From NCBI GenBank assembly GCA_030159235.1, contig BSBG01000005.1:124001-188000 (forward strand): a stretch of 64,000 nucleotides of DNA, read 5' to 3'. The position numbers were made by a program, and so were the translations under genes. Positions 49,063-58,814 of this stretch are shown in pieces. The notes under the pieces were generated by a model. It was given only the letters and a program-made list of their open reading frames with translations. It was not told the origin of the DNA and made no database searches. The stretch's first letter is position 1; each line of letters starts with the position of its first letter. The DNA is from Bacillus safensis. Its GTDB lineage: Bacteria; Bacillota; Bacilli; Bacillales; Bacillaceae.

Positions 49063-51855
49063 ATGACCGATCAAAGGTTTGTTGTCGTTGATATTGAAAC
49101 CACCGGGAATTCACCTAAAAAGGGTGATAAAATCATTCAAATTGCTGCGGTGGTCATTGAAAATGGACAAATTGTCGAACGGTATTCAAGATATGTAAAC
49201 CCAGGAAAAGCAATCCCTGGATTTATTGAACAGCTGACAGGCATTCAGCAGCACATGGTTAACGATGCGGTGTTTTTTGAGGACATTGCTCAAGAGGTGT
49301 ATGACCTCATACATGGCGCTTATTTTGTTGCGCACAATGTTCATTTTGACTTGAATTTTTTAAATGATGAACTAAAAGCATGCGGGAAAAATGAGCTGGA
49401 TGTGCTAGCAATTGATACAGTTGAGATTTCTAGAATTCTTTATCCTGAGCTTGAAGGTTATAAGCTCACTGAATTAAGTGAAGAGCTCATGCTTCCACAT
49501 GACCACCCGCACCGAGCGGATAGTGATGCGGAAGTTACTGCCATGTTATTTTTAAATTTATTCCATCAATTAAAACATACCCCGCCAAATGTGCTGAAGC
49601 AGCTGCGCAGATTATCCTCTTATCTCTTAAGTGATATAGGACTTTTAATTAAGCAGCTTGAAACGAGCCATCCTAGCCAGGAAGATTCTTTGGTGGAAGT
49701 CGGTTCTTTTGCTGTAAAAGATATCACCACTCCTCTTAGTGACCGGGCACATTCAGTAGTCGAAGACGATGAACAGTTGTTCGAGGAGATCAAAGAGAAG
49801 CTTCCACAAACGGTGGAAGGGTATGAAGTAAGAGAAGGCCAGCTCACGATGATGAATAAAGTGAGAGACGTGTTTCATGAAAGGGCCTATGCATTAATTG
49901 AAGCGGCACCGGGTATTGGGAAAACACTGGCTTACCTCATCCCAGCTGCTCTAGAAGCGAAGAAATCAGGAAAACCTGTCATTATAAGTACATATTCCAT
50001 TCTTTTGCAGCAGCAAATGCTTCAGCGTGATGTGCCGATTTTAAATCAATTGCTTCCGTTTGAGCCCGCTGCCTGTGTATTTAAAGGACGAGCGCATTAT
50101 ATTTGTTTAGATAAGTTTGAGCATGTGCTTCATGAGGAAGATGATAACTATGATGTCGTCTTAACGAAGGCGCAAATATTAATGTGGCTCCTTGTAACAG
50201 AAACGGGTGATTTATCTGAACTGAATTTACCGTCAGGAGCTGCCAATATAAAAGACCGGATTTCCTGTGTGCACATGCCGTTTACATCGAAAAAGCGCCG
50301 CTTTAAAGAATATTGCTTTTATGAGCGTGCCAAAAGAAGGGCAAAAAAAGCTGATTTAATTTTAACGAATCATCGCCTGCTTTTATCACAAACAGAAGCA
50401 TCATCTATCTTTCAGCATGCAGACGTATATGTGATAGATGAAGCCCATCAATTTGAGAAAACAGCCAATGAAACCCTTGGGGATAGTGCGTCTTATATCC
50501 AGCTTCATGCGAAATTAACGCAGCTTGGCTCCTTACAAGGCGGACTGTTAAAGAAACTGAAAAAGAGATTCCAGAGTGCAGGTTTACAGACGGACACCTT
50601 TATCGAAATGGATGAGTATCTCAATCAGCTTCAAATGGAAAGTGACGCTTTCTTTAGCACAGTTCATTCTTTTGTGAAAAGGACAAAACCAAAAGCAGAC
50701 ATCAATCGTCTCATTCATAGAGTACGTCATCATTCAAAGCATGCTCAGTGGAAACGGATTAAAGAAACGGCAAGTAAACTTTGTTCCTTGTTAATTGCTT
50801 GTGAAAAACTGTATGAGCAGCAAAAAAATGAACTTCTTCAAAAAAGTGATCAGCTGACAGAGCACTTTACCTTTGAAGCAGAGGAATACGATCAAGTGAT
50901 GTCATTTATGCATACATTTTGCAGTACAATGTACCGGTTTATTTTTGAGCCGAAAAACGATGAAACGGTTTGGATTGAAATTGATGCAAAGGGTGCCAAA
51001 AACGCTGTCTTTATGCATGCACAGCCACTAGATACAGGCGAGCTTTTGGCTGATCGATTCTTTATGAACAAAAAAAGTGTCGTCCTCACATCAGGGACGC
51101 TCACCATCAATCACCGCTTTGATTATTGTTTGGAGCGGTTTGGCCTGCAAGATTTTTATCCGCATCTTGTCCAGATTGATTCACCGTTTGAACTTGAAAA
51201 ACAGCTCAAAGTAATTGTTCCGGCTGACATGCCGCCGATTACGAACCGTGATGAACGAGACTATGTGAAGCAAGCTGCGCGATATATTAAGATCATGGAA
51301 AAGCAGCATCATGCGAAAATATTGGTTTTGTTTAATTCACATGAGATGTTAAAAGCAGTCTATGAAGAGCTAAAATCAGAAGGGATGCAATCAGCCCTTT
51401 TTGCACAAGGTTTGACAGGCGGGAGCCCTGTAAAATTAACGAAAATGTTCAAATTAGCAAAACAGGCCATTTTACTTGGTACGGGTAGTTTTTGGGAAGG
51501 TGTTGATTTTCCAGGCTCAGAGCTGACAACAGTCATCATGGCGCGTCTTCCGTTCCGGCCGCCTGATTCTCCGCTCATTGAAGCAAAATGTGATGCAGCT
51601 AAAAAACAAGGGAAGAATCCGTTTAAAGCCGTTGCTCTACCAGAAGCTGTGTTAACCTTTAAGCAGGGAGCTGGCCGCTTGCTGCGATCTGAAAAAGATA
51701 TAGGGACATTACTGATTTTAGACCGCCGAGTCAAAACCGCTTCATATGGAAAACTATTTTTAGAATCACTCCCTCATGCGCCAGTTCACGAGATGTCAAA
51801 AGAGTCACTTGAGGCATATATAGAAAACCTGAACAACGAAAAGCCGCTGTTATAA
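49063..51855 (+). CDS. dinG: DinG-family helicase/exonuclease
   Basis: 930-residue fusion of an N-terminal DnaQ-like 3'-5' exonuclease domain (DIETTG at residues 10-15, HNVHFDLNFL, HRADSDAE) and a C-terminal XPD/DinG superfamily 2 helicase with Walker A EAAPGIGKTLAYLIPA (about 278-293), DEAH near residue 459, and motif VI GAGRLLRSEKD. I see no cysteine pattern of an iron-sulfur cluster, as expected for the Gram-positive exonuclease-bearing type. Role in DNA repair or RNA/DNA hybrid processing is inferred from the family. Confidence 0.95.
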   Translation: MTDQRFVVVDIETTGNSPKKGDKIIQIAAVVIENGQIVERYSRYVNPGKAIPGFIEQLTGIQQHMVNDAVFFEDIAQEVYDLIHGAYFVAHNVHFDLNFLNDELKACGKNELDVLAIDTVEISRILYPELEGYKLTELSEELMLPHDHPHRADSDAEVTAMLFLNLFHQLKHTPPNVLKQLRRLSSYLLSDIGLLIKQLETSHPSQEDSLVEVGSFAVKDITTPLSDRAHSVVEDDEQLFEEIKEKLPQTVEGYEVREGQLTMMNKVRDVFHERAYALIEAAPGIGKTLAYLIPAALEAKKSGKPVIISTYSILLQQQMLQRDVPILNQLLPFEPAACVFKGRAHYICLDKFEHVLHEEDDNYDVVLTKAQILMWLLVTETGDLSELNLPSGAANIKDRISCVHMPFTSKKRRFKEYCFYERAKRRAKKADLILTNHRLLLSQTEASSIFQHADVYVIDEAHQFEKTANETLGDSASYIQLHAKLTQLGSLQGGLLKKLKKRFQSAGLQTDTFIEMDEYLNQLQMESDAFFSTVHSFVKRTKPKADINRLIHRVRHHSKHAQWKRIKETASKLCSLLIACEKLYEQQKNELLQKSDQLTEHFTFEAEEYDQVMSFMHTFCSTMYRFIFEPKNDETVWIEIDAKGAKNAVFMHAQPLDTGELLADRFFMNKKSVVLTSGTLTINHRFDYCLERFGLQDFYPHLVQIDSPFELEKQLKVIVPADMPPITNRDERDYVKQAARYIKIMEKQHHAKILVLFNSHEMLKAVYEELKSEGMQSALFAQGLTGGSPVKLTKMFKLAKQAILLGTGSFWEGVDFPGSELTTVIMARLPFRPPDSPLIEAKCDAAKKQGKNPFKAVALPEAVLTFKQGAGRLLRSEKDIGTLLILDRRVKTASYGKLFLESLPHAPVHEMSKESLEAYIENLNNEKPLL

Positions 51856-51864
51856 GCGGCCTTT
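51839..51864 (+). terminator. Terminator at the dinG stop
   Basis: Stem GCCGCT/AGCGGC (51843-51848 with 51855-51860) preceded by AAAA and followed by CTTT. The T-run is short. Confidence 0.5.
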
Positions 51865-51987
51865 AGCTGGTGTGGGTTTGGAGATAATTTATCGTAACGG
51901 CTTTTTGAGTTCCGTTGTAAAAATAGTATCGGTTCCTGCGCAGAAAAGTATGACTAACAATATTTACGTACCGAGGAGGAATTAGAA

Positions 51988-52158
51988 GTGGAAAGTAAAA
52001 TAGAGGTACTTTCAACTGTTCAAATTAAGCATTCAGAAGACCTATACAAAATCGTTGATGTATTGAACAGAACGCTTAAAAGAGAAGATCTTATGTTTGG
52101 ATTAGCATTAGATCAAGAAGACCAAAATCAAGCGATATTTACGATATATCGCACATAG
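51988..52158 (+). CDS. ypmA: Small protein YpmA (DUF4264)
   Basis: 56-residue soluble protein starting with GTG 51988, eleven bases after GAGGAGG. The sequence runs MESKIEVLSTVQIKHSED and on to FGLALDQEDQN. Length and position upstream of ypmB match B. subtilis YpmA. The function is unknown. Probably cotranscribed with ypmB, 12 bases downstream. Confidence 0.85.
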   Translation: MESKIEVLSTVQIKHSEDLYKIVDVLNRTLKREDLMFGLALDQEDQNQAIFTIYRT

Positions 52159-52170
52159 GGGAAGCTTGAC

Positions 52171-52656
52171 ATGAAAAAAATAGTCTGGATCATTTCATCC
52201 GTTGTGGCGCTCGTTCTGCTCATTGGCATCATCAGCTTTACGTGGATTTATCAGATTGCCATGGGACAAAGAGAACAAGGTCACGAGGCAGCGATTGAAC
52301 GAGCAAAAGAACAAGCAAACATCGTACAAGTGGAGCAAGTGGAAACCTTTGTCGGGAAAGAAAAACAATTTATTGTTGAAGGGAAAAACAAACAGAATGA
52401 AACGACCTACGTTTGGGTACCTGCCAGCAAAAAAGAAAAAGTGATCACAAAAAAAGCAAAAGAAGGCATTACTTCGAATCAAGCAGTACAAGCCGTTCAA
52501 AAGGAGAACACAGTCTCTAAGCTAAAAGACGTCAAATTAGCGAGAGAAGGTGACGTTCTCCTTTGGGAAGTGACGTACTTAAATGAGAACAATCAATATA
52601 GCTTCAGCTATGTCGACTTCTCGACAGGACGCGTGGAAAAAAATTTAACACCGTAG
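52171..52656 (+). CDS. ypmB: Cell-wall elongation regulator YpmB (TseB-like, DUF5590)
   Basis: 161-residue protein with an N-terminal transmembrane anchor (about 5-28) and an extracytoplasmic domain of the DUF5590/TseB type with PepSY-like topology. In B. subtilis YpmB (TseB) affects cell-wall elongation with PBP2A; that is knowledge of the homologue. In B. subtilis the next gene is aspB; here a promoter and asnS follow directly. Confidence 0.9.
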   Translation: MKKIVWIISSVVALVLLIGIISFTWIYQIAMGQREQGHEAAIERAKEQANIVQVEQVETFVGKEKQFIVEGKNKQNETTYVWVPASKKEKVITKKAKEGITSNQAVQAVQKENTVSKLKDVKLAREGDVLLWEVTYLNENNQYSFSYVDFSTGRVEKNLTP

Positions 52657-52672
52657 TTTCTCCGGTCTTGCG

Positions 52673-52702
52673 TTGACCATGCTGATTTAGAACGGTTATA
52701 AT
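52673..52702 (+). promoter_or_regulatory. Sigma-A promoter for asnS
   Basis: TTGACC (52673-52678), 18-base spacer, TATAAT (52697-52702). The leader of about 60 bases can form a small stem CACCT/AGGTG (52726-52730 with 52737-52741). Confidence 0.7.
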
Positions 52703-52768
52703 AAAATGTATGAAAAAAGATTCACACCTATCGAAAAGGTGAGTTTCTTTCTGGCTTTGGAGGGAATT

Positions 52769-54064
52769 ATGTTGAAAACAACGATTAATCAAGTGTTTAA
52801 ACACGTCGATCAAGAAGTAACCATCGGCGCATGGATTGCCAATAAACGTTCAAGCGGAAAAATTGCATTTTTGCAGCTGCGAGACGGGACAGGCTTTATT
52901 CAAGGAGTCGTAGTAAAAGCAGAAGTGGAAGAGGAAGTCTTCAAGCTTGCGAAATCAGTTACACAAGAAACATCTGTTTATGTGACAGGTCAAGTGACAA
53001 AAGACGAGCGCTCACCGCTTGGTTTTGAATTACAAGTGAAATCCATTGAAGTGATTCATGAAGCTACAGATTACCCAATTACACCAAAAGAGCATGGAAC
53101 AGAATTCTTAATGGATCACCGTCATTTATGGTTGCGTTCAAAAAAACAGCATGCCATTATGAAAATCCGTAACGAAATTATTCGTGCTACATATGAATTC
53201 TTCCATCAAGAAGGTTTCGTGAAAGTAGATCCGCCAATTTTAACTGGTAGTGCACCTGAAGGCACAACGGAACTGTTTGCGACAAAGTATTTTGATGAAG
53301 ATGCGTACCTTTCTCAAAGTGGTCAGCTTTACATGGAAGCTGCGGCAATGGCACTCGGAAAAGTATTCTCATTTGGCCCAACATTTAGAGCTGAAAAATC
53401 TAAAACAAAACGCCATTTAATCGAGTTTTGGATGATCGAGCCTGAAATGGCTTTTGTCGAATTTAATGAAAACCTCGAGTACCAAGAAAATTATGTGTCT
53501 CATGTTGTTCAAAGTGTACTTGAAAACTGTAAAGTTGAACTGCATACACTAGGCCGTGATACAGCGAAATTAGAGAACATCAAAGCACCATTCCCGCGCA
53601 TCACTTACGATGAAGCGATTAAATTCCTGCAGGAAAAAGGCTTTGATGATATTGAATGGGGAGATGACTTCGGTGCGCCTCACGAAACAGCAATCGCCGA
53701 AAGCTATGATAAACCAGTGTTTATCACTCATTACCCAACATCACTAAAACCATTTTATATGCAGCCAGCACCGGATCGTGATGATGTTGTCCTTTGTGCA
53801 GACTTGATTGCACCAGAAGGCTACGGAGAGATCATTGGCGGTTCTGAGCGTGTTCATGATTTAGAGATGCTTGAAGCAAGATTGAAAGAACATGGGCTGG
53901 ATCAAGAAACTTACAAATGGTATACAGAATTAAGACAATACGGTTCTGTACCGCATTCAGGTTTTGGTCTTGGTCTTGAACGTACAGTTGCTTGGATTAG
54001 CGGAGCGCCTCATGTGCGTGAAACCATTCCTTTCCCAAGATTATTAAACCGTTTATATCCTTAA
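52769..54064 (+). CDS. asnS: Asparaginyl-tRNA synthetase
   Basis: Class IIb aminoacyl-tRNA synthetase. The 431-residue protein has an N-terminal OB-fold anticodon-binding domain (about 1-110), motif 2 in [21 protein letters not shown] and motif 3 in [15 protein letters not shown] 52769 follows TTGGAGGG; the in-frame ATG at 52706 overlaps the promoter/start region and has no ribosome site. It has its own promoter because the usual upstream partner aspB is absent. Confidence 0.98.
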   Translation: MLKTTINQVFKHVDQEVTIGAWIANKRSSGKIAFLQLRDGTGFIQGVVVKAEVEEEVFKLAKSVTQETSVYVTGQVTKDERSPLGFELQVKSIEVIHEATDYPITPKEHGTEFLMDHRHLWLRSKKQHAIMKIRNEIIRATYEFFHQEGFVKVDPPILTGSAPEGTTELFATKYFDEDAYLSQSGQLYMEAAAMALGKVFSFGPTFRAEKSKTKRHLIEFWMIEPEMAFVEFNENLEYQENYVSHVVQSVLENCKVELHTLGRDTAKLENIKAPFPRITYDEAIKFLQEKGFDDIEWGDDFGAPHETAIAESYDKPVFITHYPTSLKPFYMQPAPDRDDVVLCADLIAPEGYGEIIGGSERVHDLEMLEARLKEHGLDQETYKWYTELRQYGSVPHSGFGLGLERTVAWISGAPHVRETIPFPRLLNRLYP

Positions 54065-54069
54065 GTCGT

Positions 54070-54098
54070 GAAAGCCTCCAACATATGGAGGCTTTTTC
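54070..54098 (+). terminator. Intrinsic terminator after asnS
   Basis: Stem AAAGCCTCCA/TGGAGGCTTT (54071-54080 with 54086-54095) followed by TTC. Confidence 0.85.
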
Positions 54099-54136
54099 AA
54101 ACGTCTTTTTAGGCGGGCACGTGAAATAAAACGTGA

Positions 54137-54142
54137 TATACT
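54137..54142 (+). promoter_or_regulatory. Extended -10 promoter candidate for dnaD-nth-ypoC
   Basis: TGaTATACT (54134-54142), 22 bases before the dnaD ATG. The -35 region is not recognisable. Confidence 0.45.
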
Positions 54143-54163
54143 TAAAGTGAAGAGGTGTATCCG

Positions 54164-54868
54164 ATGAAAAGGCAGCAATTTATAAATATGCAGCAAATGG
54201 GTTCGACAAGTTTACCTAATTTGCTGATTGCTCATTATGAGCAGTTAGGACTGAATGAATCACAGATGATGGTGATGCTTAAGATTAAAATGAATGAAGA
54301 ACAGGGTGTTTTCTTTCAAACATTTGAAGAGCTGTCTCATGGCATGACCATTTCAGCGGAAGAGTGTGCGTATATGGTTCAGCATCTCATTCAAAAAGGA
54401 TTTATTTCGATTCAGCCATTTGAAGACAGATCCGGTATTCAGCATGACCGTTACTCAGTAGAGCCTTTATGGGGTGTGCTATATGACTTTTTAGAAGCAA
54501 AACATGCGAAAGAAGCTCAAAAACATCATGTACAGGCTGAAAAATCTTTATATGCTTTATTTGAAGATGAATTCGGCAGACCGTTATCTCCTCTTGAAGG
54601 AGAAACACTTTCGATCTGGATGGATCAAGATCATCATGATGCTGAGATGATCCGTCTAGCGCTAAGAGAAGCGGTTTTATCAGGGAAATTAAATTTCCGT
54701 TATATTGATCGAATTCTGTTTGAGTGGAAAAAGAAAGGGCTGAAAACAGCGGAAGAAGCAAAAGAGCATAGCCAGCATTTCCGTTCACAGCAAAAAACAC
54801 CACCTTCAAAAGAAGAGACGTCAACTTATAAACGACAAGTTCCTTTTTATAATTGGCTGGAACAATAA
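54164..54868 (+). CDS. dnaD: DNA replication initiation protein DnaD
   Basis: Essential Gram-positive primosome protein that remodels DNA and helps load the replicative helicase with DnaB and DnaI. The 234-residue protein has an N-terminal winged-helix oligomerisation domain (about 1-100) and the DnaB/DnaD (DDBH2) domain (about 130-205) with the signature region YIDRILFEWKKKGLKTAEEA. ATG 54164 follows AAGAGGTG; the in-frame GTG at 54155 overlaps that site. Confidence 0.96.
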   Translation: MKRQQFINMQQMGSTSLPNLLIAHYEQLGLNESQMMVMLKIKMNEEQGVFFQTFEELSHGMTISAEECAYMVQHLIQKGFISIQPFEDRSGIQHDRYSVEPLWGVLYDFLEAKHAKEAQKHHVQAEKSLYALFEDEFGRPLSPLEGETLSIWMDQDHHDAEMIRLALREAVLSGKLNFRYIDRILFEWKKKGLKTAEEAKEHSQHFRSQQKTPPSKEETSTYKRQVPFYNWLEQ

Positions 54869-54885
54869 CCAATAAAGGAGAAGGC

Positions 54886-55548
54886 ATGTTATCAAAAAAA
54901 CAAATCGATGAGTGTTTAAATATTATAGGAGATATGTTTCCAGAGGCTGAGTGTGAGCTTGTTCATGCCAATCCATTTGAGCTTGTGATTGCTGTTGCAC
55001 TCTCAGCTCAGTGTACTGACGTGCTTGTAAACAAAGTCACGAAAACGTTATTTCAAAAATATAAAACACCAGAAGACTATTTAAGTGTACCGCTTGAAGA
55101 GCTGCAGCAAGATATCCGCTCGATCGGTCTGTATCGGAATAAGGCTAAAAACATTCAAAAGCTGAGCAAAATGCTGATTGAAGAGTATGGCGGTGAAGTA
55201 CCGAAGGACCGGGACGAGCTTGTTAAGCTTCCTGGGGTTGGCCGCAAAACAGCAAATGTCGTCGTTTCAGTTGCTTTTGGGGTACCGGCAATTGCAGTAG
55301 ATACACATGTTGAACGAGTCAGCAAGCGTCTAGGAATCTGCCGCTGGAAGGATTCTGTGCTCGAAGTAGAGCAAACCTTAATGAAAAAGGTGCCAAAAGA
55401 AGATTGGTCTGTGACGCATCACCGTCTGATCTTTTTTGGCAGGTATCATTGCAAGGCGCAGCGGCCAAAGTGCGAGTCGTGTCCGCTTCTTGATAAGTGC
55501 AGAGAAGGGCAGAAGAGGCTGAAAAAAGGATTGGTGAAGCTCGCATGA
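54886..55548 (+). CDS. nth: Endonuclease III
   Basis: DNA glycosylase/AP lyase for oxidised pyrimidines. The 220-residue protein has the helix-hairpin-helix LPGVGRKTANVVV with the catalytic lysine, the catalytic aspartate in AVDTHVERV, and the four-cysteine iron-sulfur loop pattern C-x6-C-x2-C-x5-C (CKAQRPKCESCPLLDKC). ATG 54886 follows AAAGGAG. Its stop overlaps the ypoC start (ATGA). Confidence 0.97.
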   Translation: MLSKKQIDECLNIIGDMFPEAECELVHANPFELVIAVALSAQCTDVLVNKVTKTLFQKYKTPEDYLSVPLEELQQDIRSIGLYRNKAKNIQKLSKMLIEEYGGEVPKDRDELVKLPGVGRKTANVVVSVAFGVPAIAVDTHVERVSKRLGICRWKDSVLEVEQTLMKKVPKEDWSVTHHRLIFFGRYHCKAQRPKCESCPLLDKCREGQKRLKKGLVKLA

Positions 55549-56054
55549 GCGGGACAGCAGTTTTTACCTCATATATCGAAAAGCTAAAAGAGAAAAAGAT
55601 AGAGCTCAAAGGTGATCGAGTAGATATACTGAGAGCCAATCCACTCGCATATGATCTATCTTCAGAACCTTTAACAGACGAGCTTCCATGGCAGAAAACA
55701 GATGAATTTGTTCCTGTGATATTCGAACTGTGGAATGAACTAAAAGAAAAAATGCTTCCTCGTTTTCAAACAAGGAAATCTCGCTGTGAAGAAGAGGATA
55801 TGCTGCAAGGAATCGTCAGTATGATCGCAATATTTTATTGGCTCAAAGGGGAGAAGCTACAAACGCTTGAATGGGAAGATATCAAGAAAGAGACATTTCC
55901 TGTTGCTCCCATTAATTGGACGGAACGTTTAGAGTTCATTTTGTTAAAACCTACTCAATATCACTGCTTTATTCAACTGGACGAGCTATACACGGAATTA
56001 AATAAGCAGGTTGGAAAATATGAAGCACTTAAAAAAATCAGACAGCAGCGTTAA
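55545..56054 (+). CDS. ypoC: YpoC family protein
   Basis: 169-residue soluble, helix-rich protein of unknown function. Conserved position between nth and ponA and the segment ILRANPLAYDLSSEPLTDELPW identify it as YpoC. ATG 55545 overlaps the nth stop by four bases; the longer in-frame start at 55497 lies in nth. It converges on ponA across a shared terminator. Confidence 0.88.
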   Translation: MSGTAVFTSYIEKLKEKKIELKGDRVDILRANPLAYDLSSEPLTDELPWQKTDEFVPVIFELWNELKEKMLPRFQTRKSRCEEEDMLQGIVSMIAIFYWLKGEKLQTLEWEDIKKETFPVAPINWTERLEFILLKPTQYHCFIQLDELYTELNKQVGKYEALKKIRQQR

Positions 56055-56088
56055 AAAAAGCACTTGCCTCTATGGCAAGTGCTTTTTG
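56053..56088. terminator. Bidirectional terminator between ypoC and ponA
   Basis: Perfect stem with arms of 14-16 bases centred on GCACTTGCC/GGCAAGTGC (56060-56068 with 56074-56082), flanked by seven A and five T. Confidence 0.9.
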
Positions 56089-56089
56089 T

Positions 56090-58795
56090 TTATTCATCTT
56101 CTTTTCGAGAAGTAGAATTTGATGGCGAATCTGAGCTTTGAGCGTTTGTTTTCGCATCATCTTTCTTTTTGTCTTTATTGTCAGTCTGTGAGCTGCTGCT
56201 GTTCCCATTTGTACTGTCTGAGCCATTATCGGATCCGTTATTGCCGTTTTCCGTATTTCCGCCTTGATTTTGATCGCTATCTTGATCTTTTTTATCATCA
56301 GGCTTTTGCTCGTCAGTGCCTGGGGACTGATTTTTGTTATCGTCAGTCTGGTCTGTCTGCTCGTCGTCAGGCTGCTGAGGTTCTTCTTCTTTATTCTCAT
56401 CATCTGCTTTTTCTTCCTCTTCTTCGTCATCTTTAATGGTGAGGAAGGTAGAAGCCGCTTTACTTGTGACATCTTCTACAGTTGCTGTTACTTGGAATTT
56501 ATAGGTGGATCCAGGCTTCACATCAGAGATGACTGCTTCTTTAGCAGAGCTGTTTTGTATGTCTTTATAACCGCCGTCATCGACTGCTTGCTTCACATTA
56601 AATGTAGCGTCTGCATCATCGTCATAGCCCCAAGTCAGCGTGATGGATTTTTTCTCTTCATCATATACCGCTTTTAGATCTGATGGTTTATCTGCTTCTT
56701 TTTTCTCATATGTGTCAGAAACTTTAGTTGGTACAGTTCCTCTCACAAAGTATTCGGTTGTCTTCTTGTCGCTTGGTGTATTCGGTCCGGCTAATTTCGC
56801 TGGGTCCGATCCTTTTTCAACCGTAGCTTCGACAACACTGTCTGGTTTTTCAAATGAGCCGCTTCCATCATCAATTTGAGAAATTAAGCGCTGGAAGACG
56901 ATTTTAGCAACACGCTGCTCGTAACTTGTGAGCCACATTTTGCCGTCCGCATCTTTTGAATTACCAATTCCAGTCCAAACAGCTGCTGTATATTGCGGCG
57001 TATAACCGACAAACCACGAATCTTTTGCGCCGCCAGAAGGAATATTGTATTTATTAATGTCATCTTGCGTGAAGTTCGTTGTACCTGTTTTACCAGCTAC
57101 TTGTACATTCGGTACTTGTGCAAGTGTACCCGTTCCAGATTGTACAGCTGTTTTCAGCATATCTGTGATCATAAACGCTGTATAATCACTCATAGCCGCC
57201 TTAGAATCTGGCGTAAGGTCAAGCTTTGTTCCGTCATTAAATTCAACAGACGTAACAGCATGCGGTTCATTATAGTATCCGTTATTACCGAACGCACTAA
57301 AGGCACCAGCCATCCTCAGGGAGGAGACACCTTCGTCAAATCCACCGATAGAGTAGGACTCTGGAATATCAGACGGTAAGTCCATACCTAAGTTATTGGC
57401 GAATTGAACAGCATTGTCAGTGCCAGCTTCTTGGAAGGCTTTTAGGGCAGGGATGTTTCGAGATTGTGCCAAAGCACTTCTCATTGACATTTTCCCTAAA
57501 TGTCTTCTGTCAAAGTTATTAATCGGTGTTCCGTTTGAGTACGTATACGGCGCATCATCAATTTGCTGATATGTTGACCATTTTTTATTTTCAATGACTG
57601 GTCCGTAATCTAAGATCGGTTTGATTGTGGACCCTGGCTGGCGTTTTGCATCAGTCGCATAGTTAAAGCCGCCTGCTGGTACATCACGTCCACCACCAAT
57701 AGCACGAATTTCACCGTTCTTCGTATCAAGCAGGGTGACACCAGCCTGCATACCTTTCGTAAATCCAGCGCTATCTCCATTAATAATATCATCTAGGTGA
57801 TCCTGTGCTTTTCGATCAAGTGATGTGTAAATTTTTAATCCATCGGTGGATACATCCACTTTGGCTTTTTTCTGTACTTCTTCCATCACTTCTTCAATGT
57901 AAGCAGAGTACTTACTTGAGTTTTGGCTCTTATATTTATTAGCTGAGACGACGGTCTTGCTGACAGGGGTTGCTTTCGCCACGTCATAGTCTTTTTCTGT
58001 AATATAGCCTTGTTTTTTCATGAGGCCTAAAACGATATTACGGCGTTTTTCCGCAGCCTCAGGATTTTTCACTGGGTTATAGGCAGATGGACTTTGCGGC
58101 ATACCTGCAAGTGTGGCAGCCTGTGCAACAGTTAGTTTATTTAAATCTGTGACTCCGAAAAATTGTTCTGCCGCTTTCCCAACACCATAAGCATAAGGCG
58201 AGAAGAAAATTCGGTTTAAATACATTTCTAAAATTTCATCTTTAGAGTATTTTTGCTCAAGCTGAATCGAGAGCCAAACTTCCTGTACTTTCCGTTTTAA
58301 CGTCTTTTGATTGTTTAGAAGGGAGTTTTTTACAACCTGCTGTGTAATTGTACTTCCACCTTCAGCACCAAAGCCGTCCTCGACGTTTGCGACAAGTGCA
58401 CCGCCAATACGGATTGGATCAATCCCGTGGTGCTTATAAAAACGTGCATCTTCAGTCGCAATAAACGCTTCTTTGACTACATCGGGTATATCTTTAATCG
58501 AGACATACGTTCTTTTTTCTGCACCGACTTCTGCAAACACTTTTTTGTCTTTATCATAAAGCTTTGAAGAATAAGGTGTTTTGAGCTTACTATCATCAAT
58601 TGAAGGAGCGCTTGATGCAAAAACGGCAAAAGTTGTGATTCCGGCAACTAAGCAAAGAAGACCGATCACGAGTAAAGATAAAAATATTTTTTTAAATAGA
58701 CCTGCTTTCTTTTTGCCTTTTTTGTTCTTTTGCTTCTTATTATTTTCTTGACTTGCTTTACGTCGCTGTTCACGACTTGTAAATTGATCAGACAT
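56090..58795 (-). CDS. ponA: Class A penicillin-binding protein 1A/1B
   Basis: Bifunctional peptidoglycan glycosyltransferase and transpeptidase. The 901-residue protein has a basic cytoplasmic N-terminus, one membrane anchor (about 35-60), a GT51 domain (catalytic Glu in EDARFY near 115, then EGGSTITQQVVKN), a transpeptidase domain with STIK (near 390), SRN and KTGT (near 568), a fibronectin III-like domain (about 700-790), and a disordered tail of about 105 residues rich in Asp, Asn, Gly, Ser, Lys and Gln. Follows recU by 19 bases on the same strand. Confidence 0.97.
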   Translation of the reverse strand: MSDQFTSREQRRKASQENNKKQKNKKGKKKAGLFKKIFLSLLVIGLLCLVAGITTFAVFASSAPSIDDSKLKTPYSSKLYDKDKKVFAEVGAEKRTYVSIKDIPDVVKEAFIATEDARFYKHHGIDPIRIGGALVANVEDGFGAEGGSTITQQVVKNSLLNNQKTLKRKVQEVWLSIQLEQKYSKDEILEMYLNRIFFSPYAYGVGKAAEQFFGVTDLNKLTVAQAATLAGMPQSPSAYNPVKNPEAAEKRRNIVLGLMKKQGYITEKDYDVAKATPVSKTVVSANKYKSQNSSKYSAYIEEVMEEVQKKAKVDVSTDGLKIYTSLDRKAQDHLDDIINGDSAGFTKGMQAGVTLLDTKNGEIRAIGGGRDVPAGGFNYATDAKRQPGSTIKPILDYGPVIENKKWSTYQQIDDAPYTYSNGTPINNFDRRHLGKMSMRSALAQSRNIPALKAFQEAGTDNAVQFANNLGMDLPSDIPESYSIGGFDEGVSSLRMAGAFSAFGNNGYYNEPHAVTSVEFNDGTKLDLTPDSKAAMSDYTAFMITDMLKTAVQSGTGTLAQVPNVQVAGKTGTTNFTQDDINKYNIPSGGAKDSWFVGYTPQYTAAVWTGIGNSKDADGKMWLTSYEQRVAKIVFQRLISQIDDGSGSFEKPDSVVEATVEKGSDPAKLAGPNTPSDKKTTEYFVRGTVPTKVSDTYEKKEADKPSDLKAVYDEEKKSITLTWGYDDDADATFNVKQAVDDGGYKDIQNSSAKEAVISDVKPGSTYKFQVTATVEDVTSKAASTFLTIKDDEEEEEKADDENKEEEPQQPDDEQTDQTDDNKNQSPGTDEQKPDDKKDQDSDQNQGGNTENGNNGSDNGSDSTNGNSSSSQTDNKDKKKDDAKTNAQSSDSPSNSTSRKEDE

Positions 58796-58814
58796 GACAT
58801 CTCAACCTTTCGTG

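Noticed and set aside
52703-52768. T-box riboswitch or attenuator before asnS.
   Set aside because: The leader is only about 60 bases with one short stem and no T-box sequence or terminator.
56119-56677. Forward frames rich in Phe, Leu, Cys and Ile opposite the ponA end.
   Set aside because: They mirror the low-complexity PonA tail and fibronectin domain on the other strand; no ribosome site or similarity was seen.
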